From the NCBI GenBank assembly GCA_910587375.1, contig CAJULR010000022.1, positions 1-64,000 of the forward strand: DNA of 64,000 nt. Reading direction: 5' to 3'. Origin of the DNA: Candidatus Gastranaerophilales bacterium (GTDB lineage Bacteria; Cyanobacteriota; Vampirovibrionia; Gastranaerophilales; Gastranaerophilaceae). The notes under the pieces were generated by a model that made no database searches, had not been told where the DNA came from, and worked only from the letters and a program-made list of their open reading frames with translations. Positions 24,431 through 33,685 of the stretch are shown piece by piece. Both the position numbers and the translations under genes were made by a program. The stretch's first letter is position 1; every line of letters starts with the position of its first letter.

Positions 24431-26617
24431 TTATTGTTTTTGTTCGCCTTCTGCCGTGCTCCAAAATTTGAATATTCGAACCAAGCTTGAATAATCGTCT
24501 GTGAAGGGTTTTAAAAATTCATCGTCTTGTATATCCATAGATTTAATTATAATCGCTTCGTTTTGGTTTGGATCTGCCATTTTGTAATCAAAATTTTTGA
24601 AATTATTATAAAGCTTATTTTTGGGCATAAACACAATGAAATATTTGCTTATTGATTTATAATATCCCCTTTCTTCTTTCTTTATTGGTTTTCCGCCCGA
24701 AACCAAAACGGAGGCTTTTAGCCCTTCTTTGTCCGTAATTTTTTTCAAGGCTCTGTCGATGTCAAGGTATCGGTTGCTTATATGGAAAAGGATTAAACCG
24801 TCATCTTTAATGTGTTTTTTGTAAATGTCAAACGCTTCTTTTGTGATTAAATGGACAGGGATTGAATCAGATGAAAAGGCGTCCACTAAAAGAATATCAA
24901 AGTTTTGAGGTTCGCTTTTGTCTAAAACTATTCTCCCATCGCCCATTTTAACGTCAACCCTGCCTCTTGCCTCTTCAAGATAGGTAAATTCATTCTTTGC
25001 AATTTCATACATTTTAGGGTCAATTTCATAAAATGTCATTTTATCGTTTTTTTCTGTATAAGAGGCTGTAGTGCCTGCTCCAAGGCCGATTACTCCAATA
25101 TTTAACGGCCTGTTCTTCTTGTTTTGGAAATTTTTCATTCCTTCAATTGCATATGAAAAAGCACTTAGGTCGCTATAATAGGTTAAAGGTGTTGTTTTAT
25201 ATTCACCCGTTTTGCTGTCGTAAAATTGTGCGCCATGTAAAGTGTTTCCGCTTGTTACGGTTTTAGCGTCCTGGAATTTTTTTGTTTTTACAACAAGTGT
25301 GCCATAAAAATTCCTTTTATATTTAAAAGTAGTATCTTTCTCGGGAAGCAAACCTCCAACATATCCTAAAATTCCGAGTATGATTGCTAAAACAAGGGCC
25401 GCTGTAATTTTTGCTTTAGAAAATATGTTTAGCGGTTTTTCTAGTAAAACATCTTTTATGAAAAGATATGTGGCAAAAGCGTACATAGCAATATTTATCA
25501 GGGGAAGTTCAGTATAGCTGTTAAAAATTACGGGCGCAACAATATTTACGAAAAATCCGCCAAGAACTCCGCCAAAAGCAATTGCAAGGTAAAATTCACT
25601 TAATTTTGAAGCCTCGGGCCTTGTTTTGTATATTTCTCCGTTACAAATCATAAGGAATGTGAAAAATATGGCTGCAATCATTATAATTGATAATAATGGG
25701 TGAGAAACTAAACCGTCTGATAAATTTCTCGTAAGAATGTTTATTAAGGTAAACACAGGAACAAGAATAAGAAGCAGGGTTTTATTATAAAATTTTTCAG
25801 ACCCAAAGCAAAGAACAAATGTTAAAAGATAAAGCCCCAAAAACAACGTCCAAAGTAAAGGCATTGGGAGAATTTTAACCGTAACATATGTTGTGTATGA
25901 TGTTAAAAGAATTGTGCCTGCTGCGCTTAGCGAAATCCAGTATAAAAGGCTTTTAGCCTGAATTTTTTCTTTTACGTCTTCTTTTGTTTCTCCATTTTTG
26001 GAATTTGTGAAATATAAAACAGAGGCTGATATAATAAGCAGCACAAGAAATGCAAAAACGCTGTGCCAAAGTTTTACCGTTGCAGAAATGGTCATTATGG
26101 GTTCATAAATTAACGGGTATAAAAAGAGGGCAAGAAATGAGCCTATATTTGAAATTGAATATAAAATATAAGGAGGCTCGCCTGTTTGTTTTGTATACCA
26201 ATTTTGCATAGAAACGCTAATTGTAGAGAGCACCAAAACCGGGAGCATTGCATATTTAAACAAAGATGTAAACAAAGAAAGAAGAGGCTTTTGGTCAAAT
26301 CCTGCGATATTTATAAGCCAGCTTCCAAATTCTGTCGGAAGCTTAAAAAGAACAAGTGCCAAAATAAATAGAATAGCGTAAACAATAGCGTTAGTTTTTG
26401 GTTTCAGTTTGTTTAAAAACAGGGCAAGAAGATAGCCTGCAAATAAAATAAATTGAAAAAACAAAAGACAAGCGGCCCAAATGTCTGCCCCGCCGCCGTA
26501 TTGGGGGGTTAAAATTTTCCCTGTAATCGGCTGAAACATAAATGTTAAAAAGGCGCCTAAAAATATAATCAGCGCATATAAAACTTTGCTTACAACAAGC
26601 GTATTTTCCTTTTTCAT
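24431..26617 (-). CDS. Membrane-fused spermidine-synthase-like protein (728 aa)
   Basis: Residues 1-440 contain about 12 transmembrane helices. Residues about 450-728 carry a spermidine-synthase-type Rossmann domain: GVIGLGAGTTASYTEKNDK, FYEIDP, GDGRIVL, and LLVDAFSSDSIPVHLITKEA. This matches the fused MFS/spermidine synthase family, whose substrate is mostly unknown. The start at 26617 (MKKENTLVV) is chosen because GGGG lies 6 nt upstream; a longer frame from 26686 lacks a ribosome site. It is divergent from metG. Whether it makes polyamines is not certain, since adjacent speD/speA genes are absent. Confidence 0.85.
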   Translation of the reverse strand: MKKENTLVVSKVLYALIIFLGAFLTFMFQPITGKILTPQYGGGADIWAACLLFFQFILFAGYLLALFLNKLKPKTNAIVYAILFILALVLFKLPTEFGSWLINIAGFDQKPLLSLFTSLFKYAMLPVLVLSTISVSMQNWYTKQTGEPPYILYSISNIGSFLALFLYPLIYEPIMTISATVKLWHSVFAFLVLLIISASVLYFTNSKNGETKEDVKEKIQAKSLLYWISLSAAGTILLTSYTTYVTVKILPMPLLWTLFLGLYLLTFVLCFGSEKFYNKTLLLILVPVFTLINILTRNLSDGLVSHPLLSIIMIAAIFFTFLMICNGEIYKTRPEASKLSEFYLAIAFGGVLGGFFVNIVAPVIFNSYTELPLINIAMYAFATYLFIKDVLLEKPLNIFSKAKITAALVLAIILGILGYVGGLLPEKDTTFKYKRNFYGTLVVKTKKFQDAKTVTSGNTLHGAQFYDSKTGEYKTTPLTYYSDLSAFSYAIEGMKNFQNKKNRPLNIGVIGLGAGTTASYTEKNDKMTFYEIDPKMYEIAKNEFTYLEEARGRVDVKMGDGRIVLDKSEPQNFDILLVDAFSSDSIPVHLITKEAFDIYKKHIKDDGLILFHISNRYLDIDRALKKITDKEGLKASVLVSGGKPIKKEERGYYKSISKYFIVFMPKNKLYNNFKNFDYKMADPNQNEAIIIKSMDIQDDEFLKPFTDDYSSLVRIFKFWSTAEGEQKQ

Positions 26618-26689
26618 AAATTTCCCCAAAAATTTAATTGCTCCGTTTATTCCTTGATTATATATAAAAAAGCCAATAACAAACAATCG

Positions 26690-26718
26690 TTTACAGTTCT
26701 TTATATTTAAAGTATAAT
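26690..26718 (+). promoter_or_regulatory. metG promoter
   Basis: TTTACA (26690-26695), 17-bp spacer, TATAAT (26713-26718). The predicted start is at 26725, the A of the ATG, and no SD precedes the gene, so the message is probably leaderless. Confidence 0.7.
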
Positions 26719-26724
26719 TTTTCT

Positions 26725-28281
26725 ATGGAAAGATTTTATATTACAACGGCTATTGATTATGTAAACGGCGCACCGCACATTGGGCATGCGTATGAAAAAA
26801 TTTATACTGATATTTTATTCAGGCATTTTAAAAAACGTGCAGCAGAAACGTTCTTTTTAACAGGAACGGATGAGCATGGCATTAAAATACAAAAAACTGC
26901 AAAGGCTAACGGGATTACTCCAAAAGAGCTCTGCGACGCCAATGCTGCACAGTTTATGGAAGCTTGGAAGCTTTTAGATATTGAATATTCAAAGTTTATA
27001 AGAACAACAGATGATTATCACGAAAAAATTGTGCAAGATATTTTTGAAAAACTTCTTGAACAGGGCGATATCTATAAACATAGCTACACTGGGCTCTATT
27101 GCAGCGGTTGTGAAACCTTTTTAAACCCAAAAGACTTGGATGAAAACGGAAACTGCCCGATTCATGGTAAAAAACCAGAGGAAGTTTCAGAGGAAAATTA
27201 TTTCTTCAAGCTTACAAAATACAAAGATAAAATTATTGAACACATAAAGAAAAACCCCGGTTTCATTTTGCCTGAATTTAGGGCAAACGAGGTTTTAAAC
27301 CAGCTTGAAAACATTGAAGACATTTCTGTTTCCCGTGCAAAAACAAATGTTGAGTGGGGAATTGAAGTAAAATCTGACCCAAGCCAGGTAATTTACGTTT
27401 GGATTGACGCGCTTTCAAACTATATCACTGCCCTTGGGTATGATGTGAATGGCAACCACGATGAAAACTTTAAAAAATTCTGGCCTGTAAATTTTCATAT
27501 AATCGGTAAAGATATTTTAAAATTCCATTCAATTTATTGGATTGCAATTCTTATGGCGCTTGGTGTCGAGCTTCCGAAAGGAATTTATGCCCATGGCTGG
27601 ATTACAATTGATCAAAATAAAATGTCAAAATCAATTGGAAATGTTATTGCACCAAAGACCATAATTGAAGACTACGAATTGAAAAACCCGGACGCACTTC
27701 GCTATTTTATGGCAACTGCGGCGTCAAACGGCAAAGACGGAAATTATTCTGACGTTGATTTCAAAGAAAAAGTGAATGCAGATCTTGCAAACAATATGGG
27801 AAACCTTTTAAACCGTACGTTAAATATGCTTGTAAAATATTTTGACGGTGAAATTAAGCCTGAATTTGTTGAAGACAATGAATTAAACTCAAAGGCTGAA
27901 AAGGTTCTAAAAGATGTTTGTGCATTTTTCGATAAGTGCGACATAGCTTCTGCTGCAAACTGCATAATTAGTCTTGTGGATGAAGCAAATAAATATGTAA
28001 ACGACACTGCACCCTGGGCTCTTGCAAAAAATGAGCAAATGACAGAATGTGGCAAAGTTTTATACAATGTTTTAAATTTAATGGCAAAAATTACGCTCTT
28101 AATTGAACCTTACTGCCCGACCATAGCCAAAATGATGGCAGACCAGCTGAGGGTTGACATAAATTTAAAATATTCGGAGCTAATGCCAAATATGATTAGT
28201 TCAGGTAAGTTAATTTCAAAAGATGAAATCACTCCGGTTTTCTTAAGACTAGACAGTGAATTTGCTACTAATAAAAAATAA
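26725..28281 (+). CDS. metG: Methionyl-tRNA synthetase
   Basis: The 518-aa class I synthetase has HIGH at residues 18-21 (GAPHIGHAYE) and KMSKS in IDQNKMSKSIGNVIAPKT. The zinc knuckle insert has YCSGCE and NCPIHG, so one metal site is present. The C-terminal dimerisation/EMAP domain found in E. coli is absent, as in many short bacterial forms. It charges initiator and elongator tRNA-Met. The -10 box ends 6 nt before the start, indicating a leaderless message. Confidence 0.97.
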   Translation: MERFYITTAIDYVNGAPHIGHAYEKIYTDILFRHFKKRAAETFFLTGTDEHGIKIQKTAKANGITPKELCDANAAQFMEAWKLLDIEYSKFIRTTDDYHEKIVQDIFEKLLEQGDIYKHSYTGLYCSGCETFLNPKDLDENGNCPIHGKKPEEVSEENYFFKLTKYKDKIIEHIKKNPGFILPEFRANEVLNQLENIEDISVSRAKTNVEWGIEVKSDPSQVIYVWIDALSNYITALGYDVNGNHDENFKKFWPVNFHIIGKDILKFHSIYWIAILMALGVELPKGIYAHGWITIDQNKMSKSIGNVIAPKTIIEDYELKNPDALRYFMATAASNGKDGNYSDVDFKEKVNADLANNMGNLLNRTLNMLVKYFDGEIKPEFVEDNELNSKAEKVLKDVCAFFDKCDIASAANCIISLVDEANKYVNDTAPWALAKNEQMTECGKVLYNVLNLMAKITLLIEPYCPTIAKMMADQLRVDINLKYSELMPNMISSGKLISKDEITPVFLRLDSEFATNKK

Positions 28282-28315
28282 TTAAATTCCAGAAACAGTG
28301 TTTAAAATCGTGAAG

Positions 28316-28528
28316 TTAGTCAAACAGGTTTTTTATATCTGTGTCTAATATCTGTGCGATTTTAATTAATTTTTTCAAACTTGGTGCCCTTTCAGCTCTT
28401 TCTACATGACCTACAAATTTGTCATTTGCAGAAATAATTTCCGACAGTCTTTCCTGAGATAATCCTCTTAGCAATCGATATTTCCGTATATTTTTTCCTA
28501 TTTTTACATATACAGGTTTATCTTGCAT
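28316..28528 (-). CDS. XRE-family HTH regulator (70 aa)
   Basis: A compact Cro/C1 domain: IGKNIRKYRLLRGLSQERLS, recognition region SANDKFVGHVERAERAPSLK, end IAQILDTDIKNLFD. The start at 28528 overlaps the -35 of a divergent plus-strand promoter. The palindrome TTAGCA-ACAG-TGCTAA lies 27 nt upstream and is a likely autoregulatory operator. It stands between metG and the sigF-like gene. Its targets are unknown. Confidence 0.85.
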   Translation of the reverse strand: MQDKPVYVKIGKNIRKYRLLRGLSQERLSEIISANDKFVGHVERAERAPSLKKLIKIAQILDTDIKNLFD

Positions 28529-28570
28529 AAATTAAGATTATATATTATACTAATTTAGCAACAGTGCTAA
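28523..28570. promoter_or_regulatory. Divergent promoter and XRE operator
   Basis: Plus strand TTGCAT (28523-28528), 17-bp spacer, TATACT (28546-28551); minus-strand TATAAT-like boxes overlap it. The perfect inverted repeat TTAGCA (28555-28560) / TGCTAA (28565-28570) sits on the predicted plus-strand start site. Confidence 0.5.
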
Positions 28571-28650
28571 ATAAGCACCATTTTTTAAAAAATTAAGTTT
28601 CAAACTAAATATAATTCAGCGCGGGCGTTTTTCTTTTCGCCCGTTTTTTT
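28558..28650 (+). ncRNA. Candidate small RNA (about 93 nt)
   Basis: A promoter at 28523-28551 and an intrinsic terminator at 28621-28650 (stem GCGGGCG / CGCCCGT plus seven Ts) define a short plus-strand unit with no ORF. The operator palindrome covers its first bases, so the XRE protein may control it. It is speculative; the terminator is clear and the promoter is moderate. Confidence 0.35.
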
Positions 28651-28868
28651 AGTATTTATACGGGTTTTCAAGGAATTGTTCCCCACTAATATTTTGCTTT
28701 ATATGTTAAATATTTGAAATAAAATTTAATTTTTAATTATAAATATTTTACTAATAATATTAATATTTGTTTAGAAATTGAATAAAAAACAGCCAAAATG
28801 CTTTTAATGTAAAGTAATGTTAAGAATATTATTGTCCCCGGATTTTAAAACCCCGTCCATAAGCATTA

Positions 28869-28898
28869 TTGTCTAAACCGGAGATAAAATGATATAAT
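28869..28898 (+). promoter_or_regulatory. Promoter of the sigma factor gene
   Basis: TTGTCT (28869-28874), 18-bp spacer, TATAAT (28893-28898); the gene starts at 28936 with AGGA 3 nt before the ATG region (TTAGGATATG). The remaining 28651-28868 gap is AT-rich and shows nothing else. Confidence 0.6.
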
Positions 28899-28935
28899 CT
28901 TAATTGAATGTGAGCAGTTTATTTTAAGTTAGGAT

Positions 28936-29739
28936 ATGCAAGCGGAGAATTTTACCACAGATACCGTTGAAGAAGTCAATATGTGGCTTAAGGAATATAA
29001 AGAAACCGGGGACGAAGCGACAAAGAAAAAGCTCCGGGATTTAATTGTGCTTGCCTATATGCCGCTTGTAAAAAAGGTTGCGCGCGGTTTTGCAAGGCGC
29101 TCCACTGACCCTGTTGAAGATATTACACAAGTTGGCTCTATGGGCCTCATTAAGGCAATTGATTTGTTTAAATCAGATATAAGTTCAAACTTCAAAACCT
29201 ATGCCACATATTTAATTACAGGGGAAATTAGGCACTATTTAAGGGATAAAACTACAATTATAAGGGCGCCAAGGGAAATTAAAGAATTGTCCTATCGTGT
29301 ACACAAGTTAACGCTTGAATTAACAGAAAGGCTTGGCTGCCAGCCAACGGACGAACAAATTGCCCAGGCTTTGCAAATGCCCGCCAAAAAAATTGAAGAA
29401 GTAATAGAGCTTGAGCGCAGAACAACAACCGTTTCAATTGATCAAATTATAGGTTCGGAAGAAAACGGCCAGACGCCTTTAATGGATAAAATTGCGGATG
29501 AAAAAGATAAAAATCTTATAAACGCTTTTGAAAATAAAATGATTTTAGAGGACGCTATTAAAAAGCTTTCCTTGGAAGACAGACAAATTATCACCATGAA
29601 TTTCTTTGAAGGATTAAATCAAAGGGAAATTTCAGAACGCTTGAACATTTCTCAAATGCAGGTTTCAAGGAAATTGAAAAAATCTTTAAACAAACTTTTT
29701 GAACTCATCACCAAAAAAGGCGTAACACATTATGATTGA
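28936..29739 (+). CDS. Group 3 (SigF/SigB-like) RNA polymerase sigma factor
   Basis: The 267-aa sigma-70 family protein lacks region 1.1. Region 2 is at about residues 38-110 (DITQVGSMGLIKAIDLFKSD, then FKTYATYLITGEIRHYLRD). Region 3 follows (GCQPTDEQIAQALQMPAKKI), and region 4 is at the C-terminus (LNQREISERLNISQMQVSRK). It resembles cyanobacterial SigF, which in Synechocystis controls pilin expression and motility; that is family knowledge. Its last 8 nt overlap the start of the prepilin peptidase gene, so the two are translationally coupled. No anti-sigma gene is adjacent. Confidence 0.9.
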   Translation: MQAENFTTDTVEEVNMWLKEYKETGDEATKKKLRDLIVLAYMPLVKKVARGFARRSTDPVEDITQVGSMGLIKAIDLFKSDISSNFKTYATYLITGEIRHYLRDKTTIIRAPREIKELSYRVHKLTLELTERLGCQPTDEQIAQALQMPAKKIEEVIELERRTTTVSIDQIIGSEENGQTPLMDKIADEKDKNLINAFENKMILEDAIKKLSLEDRQIITMNFFEGLNQREISERLNISQMQVSRKLKKSLNKLFELITKKGVTHYD

Positions 29740-30721
29740 TTTAAATACGGTTTTAGCAATTTTTGTATTCATAACAGGTGCTTGTATTGGAAGTTTCTTA
29801 AATGTTGTGGCGCTTCGCGGGCTTTCTGGCGAAAGCATTGTTTTTCCGCCTTCAAAATGTCCAAAATGCAACAATAAATTAAATTGGTATACAAATATCC
29901 CGATTATTTCATATTGTTTTTTAAGGGGGAAATGCCAGTTTTGTAAAGAGCACATTTCGCTTCAATATCCTGTTGTTGAATTTTTGAATGCGCTTCTTTA
30001 CCTTTTTTGCTTTTTATCCTTTGGCTGCACGGCAAAAACGGTGTTTTTATGTATTTTAATATCGCTTTTTCTTGTAATTGCAATAACCGATTTCAAAGAA
30101 AGCGTTGTAATTGACGCTCATACATATGTTATTATTGCTCTTGGGCTTATATATAATATTGTTCCTTTTGGTTGCCCTTTTGGCGAAGCAGGAATTGTTC
30201 AAAGTGTCCTCGGCATTCTTCTTGGGGCGATTTTCTTTGAAGCTATAGCGCGAATTGGCTATCTTTTTGCCGGAACCCGTGCTTTTGGCGAAGGGGACAC
30301 GTTAATTGCAATGGGTATTGGCGCATTTTTTGGTTGGAAAACCCTTCTTGTAATCATATTTATGAGCATTATTCTTCAAGCCGTTTTAACGCTTCCAATG
30401 CTTTTCCACAAGGCACTTAAAGAAAAACAGTATAAAAGTGCCGCTGCATACATTGTGCTTGTTTTTTGCGTTGGTTTAGTGTGGGCTTTCAGAGAATTTA
30501 ATATATATAATATCTTTCCCCTGATTTTAATTTTGCTTCTTATGGTCTGTGCTATGCTTCTTTGGGCGCTTTGCACGATTTTAGCTGATATGAAAAATAA
30601 AAAGGAAACAAACAATTTTCTATATCTCCCTTTTGGCCCGGCGCTTGTTCTTGCAGGCCTAATCACAGTGTTTTTCCAAAGCTCAATCATTGCATTTATA
30701 AAAAACATTTTCTTTTTGTAA
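29732..30721 (+). CDS. pilD: Type IV prepilin peptidase/N-methylase
   Basis: The 329-aa A24 aspartic protease has the N-terminal GACIGSFLNVVALR start, two CxxC pairs (C43/C46 and C68/C71 in the cytoplasmic zinc loop), catalytic Asp in AITDFKES (D120) and in AFGEGDTLIAMG (D189). It has eight or more membrane helices, and the C-terminus is about 70 residues longer than usual, with extra membrane helices. It should cleave and N-methylate the giant prepilins encoded in this window. It overlaps the sigma gene by 8 nt. Confidence 0.95.
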   Translation: MIDLNTVLAIFVFITGACIGSFLNVVALRGLSGESIVFPPSKCPKCNNKLNWYTNIPIISYCFLRGKCQFCKEHISLQYPVVEFLNALLYLFCFLSFGCTAKTVFLCILISLFLVIAITDFKESVVIDAHTYVIIALGLIYNIVPFGCPFGEAGIVQSVLGILLGAIFFEAIARIGYLFAGTRAFGEGDTLIAMGIGAFFGWKTLLVIIFMSIILQAVLTLPMLFHKALKEKQYKSAAAYIVLVFCVGLVWAFREFNIYNIFPLILILLLMVCAMLLWALCTILADMKNKKETNNFLYLPFGPALVLAGLITVFFQSSIIAFIKNIFFL

Positions 30722-30886
30722 TAATTGTTAATCTTGAAAAACCTTATTTGAAAAAGGTTTCAGGCTAAATAAACATTAATTGTAACAAAAACTTTACAAA
30801 ATACACGGAGTCAGGCAATTTTTCTTTGTATATATTTTTTATATAAGTACGAGATATATAAGAGATATTCAAAGAGGAACTAACAA

Positions 30887-31279
30887 ATGACAATAATGGC
30901 AGCAACAAGCTCACAAAACAACCGAGGCGGAAACGGAAGATATATGCCATTGAAAAGAACAGGCGCTTCAAACGGAACATTTGACCGTTTAAACACAGAA
31001 GGCCTTCTTGAAACTTTGAATGCAATTGATGAAAGAAATATAAGAACAATATTTAAACAGGCAAAAGACCCTGTTGAATTGGCGTTTGACCATATCGACC
31101 GCCAATCATTAAAAAAAGTTACCACAGATGCTATTAAAGATAGCATTAGCGATATGAGAGGGAGCATCGACGATTTTAAAGATGCAATGGTTGACATCAA
31201 AGGCTCTTTAGGAGATTTTGTTGAATTCATCGGTAAAATATTTACATCAAACGAAGAATTCATTCCTGAAGCAGTTTAG
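30887..31279 (+). CDS. Hypothetical protein (130 aa)
   Basis: The family is not recognised. The N-terminal 30 residues are Gly/Asn/Arg-rich and probably disordered (SSQNNRGGNGRYMPLKRTG). Residues 35-130 are amphipathic helices with IDERNIRTIFKQAKDPVELA and a coiled-coil-like ISDMRGSIDDFKDAM. It is soluble, with no Cys. AGAGGAA lies 9 nt upstream of the ATG. It is monocistronic, with a strong shared terminator against fusA. Confidence 0.75.
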   Translation: MTIMAATSSQNNRGGNGRYMPLKRTGASNGTFDRLNTEGLLETLNAIDERNIRTIFKQAKDPVELAFDHIDRQSLKKVTTDAIKDSISDMRGSIDDFKDAMVDIKGSLGDFVEFIGKIFTSNEEFIPEAV

Positions 31280-31393
31280 TTTGCAAGTTTTAAGCCCTAA
31301 ACAGCAAAAGCTGTTATAAATGGTCAAAAAGGGGTCGAAACTTTGCATTCCAAAGATTAATATTCTTTGGCAATAAGGTTATGGTTTAAAAAT

Positions 31394-31426
31394 AAAAGAG
31401 GCACATTTTTAATTTGTGCCTCTTTT
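31394..31426. terminator. Bidirectional terminator
   Basis: A perfect 12-bp stem AAAAGAGGCACA (31394-31405) / TGTGCCTCTTTT (31415-31426), with A/T tracts on both sides. It separates the 130-aa gene from convergent fusA. Confidence 0.85.
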
Positions 31427-31473
31427 AATGTTTGTGTCACAGGGCAGCTCGCCTTGGAGGGCTTAACAAAAGC

Positions 31474-33561
31474 CTATGCGTTTGCGCCCGCTTTTGCAAT
31501 GATTTCAGATTCAACGTTTGATGGAACCTGTTCATATTTTGCAAATTCCATAGAGAATGTGCCGCGGCCTTGAGTATTTGATCTCAAGTCTGTAGCGTAA
31601 CCGAACATATTAGCCAACGGTACAACCGCACGAACGATAACGTTTCCTGTGTTTCCTTGCGGTTCTTGGCCTTCGATACGTCCTCTTCTTCTTGAAATGT
31701 CACCGATGATTGTACCTGTAAATTCATCAGGAATTTCAATTTCAACCTTCATCATAGGTTCAAGGATAACAGGTCTAGCCTTTTTGCAACCGTCTTTAAT
31801 TGCCATAGAACCTGCGATTTTAAATGCCATTTCAGAAGAGTCAACTTCGTGGAATGAACCATCGTAAAGTTCAACTTTAACGTCAATCATCGGGAATCCT
31901 GCTAAGATACCGCCTTCAAGGGCTTCTTCCATACCTTTTCTTGCAGGTTCAATGTATTCTTTTGGAATTGCACCACCAACGATTTTGTTTTCAAACACAA
32001 ATCCTGCGTTTTCTTCTGCCGGAGCAATTCTGATTTTAACGTGGCCGTATTGACCTTTACCGCCTGACTGACGGATGAATTTAGAGTCTTGATCAGCGTT
32101 TCCTCTGATTGTTTCTCTGTATGCAACCTGCGGCTTACCAACGTTTGCTTCAACCTTGAATTCACGAAGCATACGGTCAACGATGATGTCAAGGTGAAGT
32201 TCGCCCATACCGGAGATGATTGTTTGGCCGGTTTCTGTGTCTGTTTTAACTTGGAATGAAGGATCTTCTTCAGCAAGTTTTTGAAGGGCAATACCCATTT
32301 TGTCTTGGTCAGCTTTTGTTTTAGGTTCGATTGCAACTGAAATTACAGGGGTTGGGAAGCTCATTCTTTCTAACACAATCGGAGATTTTTCATCGCAAAG
32401 TGTATCCCCTGTTGTTGTGTCTTTCAAACCAACAGCCGCGCAAATGTCTCCGGCGCAAACTTCTGAAATTTCGTTTCTTTGATCAGCATACATTTGAACC
32501 AATCTTGAAATACGTTCTTTTTTGCCGCTTGTAGAGTTTAATACATAAGAACCTGAAGTTAATTTTCCTGAATAAACTCTCATAAATGTTAAACGGCCAA
32601 CAAACGGGTCTGTCATAACTTTGAATGCAAGTGCTGCAAACGGTTCGTCGTCTGAAGAATGACGTTCTGTCTTGCTTCCGTCTTCAAGTTCGCCTTCAAT
32701 AGCTTTAACATCCAACGGAGAAGGCATTAATTCAACAATTGAATCCAATAATAATTGAACACCTTTGTTTTTAAATGCTGTACCGCAGGTTACAGGAACG
32801 ATTTTGTTGTTGCAAACTGCTTTTCTAAGGCCTGCTTTTAATTCTTCAACCGTGATAGATTCAGGGTCTTCAAAGAATTTTTCCATTAAAGCGTCGTCTT
32901 CTGAAGCAATTGCTTCAACTAATTCATCTCTGTATTTTTTAGCTTCTTCAAGCATATCTGCAGGGATGTCTTCTTCTTTAATATCTGTTCCGAGATCGTT
33001 TGTATAAATTTCAGCCTTCATTGTAAAAAGGTCGATTAAACCTCTGAATTTATCTTCAGCGCCGATTGGAAGCCTGATAGGAAATGCAGGAGCGCCCAAT
33101 CTGTTTTTGATTTGGTCAACTACACGATAGAAATCTGCACCGGTTCTGTCCATTTTGTTAACGAAAACCATACGCGGAACTTCGTATCTGTTTGCCTGAC
33201 GCCATACGGTTTCAGACTGTGATTGAACACCGCCAACCGCACAGAATACAGCAACAACGCCGTCTAATACCCTTAAAGAACGTTCAACCTCAATTGTGAA
33301 GTCAACGTGCCCGGGGGTGTCGATTACGTTAATTTGGTGTCCTTTCCATTCAGCAGTAACTGCGGCTGATTGAATTGTGATACCTCTTTCTCTTTCCTGG
33401 TCCATAAAGTCTGTTACGGCAGCACCATCGTGCACTTCGCCGATTTTATGGGTTTTACCTGTATAGAACAAGATACGTTCTGTAGTAGTGGTTTTGCCGG
33501 CGTCGATGTGGGCAGCAATACCAATGTTCCTTATCTTTTCCAAAGGAGTTTTTCTTGCCAT
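31474..33561 (-). CDS. fusA: Elongation factor G
   Basis: The 695-aa translocation GTPase has G1 AHIDAGKTTTTE, G2/G3 DTPGHVDFTIEVERSLR, G4 NKMDRTGAD, and domains II-V, ending in the GRGTFSMEFAKYEQVP signature. AAAGGA lies 7 nt before the ATG. It stands alone rather than in a str operon (no rpsL, rpsG or tuf adjacent), which is common in this lineage only by inference. Confidence 0.98.
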   Translation of the reverse strand: MARKTPLEKIRNIGIAAHIDAGKTTTTERILFYTGKTHKIGEVHDGAAVTDFMDQERERGITIQSAAVTAEWKGHQINVIDTPGHVDFTIEVERSLRVLDGVVAVFCAVGGVQSQSETVWRQANRYEVPRMVFVNKMDRTGADFYRVVDQIKNRLGAPAFPIRLPIGAEDKFRGLIDLFTMKAEIYTNDLGTDIKEEDIPADMLEEAKKYRDELVEAIASEDDALMEKFFEDPESITVEELKAGLRKAVCNNKIVPVTCGTAFKNKGVQLLLDSIVELMPSPLDVKAIEGELEDGSKTERHSSDDEPFAALAFKVMTDPFVGRLTFMRVYSGKLTSGSYVLNSTSGKKERISRLVQMYADQRNEISEVCAGDICAAVGLKDTTTGDTLCDEKSPIVLERMSFPTPVISVAIEPKTKADQDKMGIALQKLAEEDPSFQVKTDTETGQTIISGMGELHLDIIVDRMLREFKVEANVGKPQVAYRETIRGNADQDSKFIRQSGGKGQYGHVKIRIAPAEENAGFVFENKIVGGAIPKEYIEPARKGMEEALEGGILAGFPMIDVKVELYDGSFHEVDSSEMAFKIAGSMAIKDGCKKARPVILEPMMKVEIEIPDEFTGTIIGDISRRRGRIEGQEPQGNTGNVIVRAVVPLANMFGYATDLRSNTQGRGTFSMEFAKYEQVPSNVESEIIAKAGANA

Positions 33562-33685
33562 TGTTATTTTCCTTTTCTAAATTTGAATAGTACTTATCTT
33601 AATTCTATTCTCACATAAAAATACTCAATAGCAAGGACTTTCGCTTGAAGCCTCTCTCTATAATATTTATATGGCGATGTAAAAA

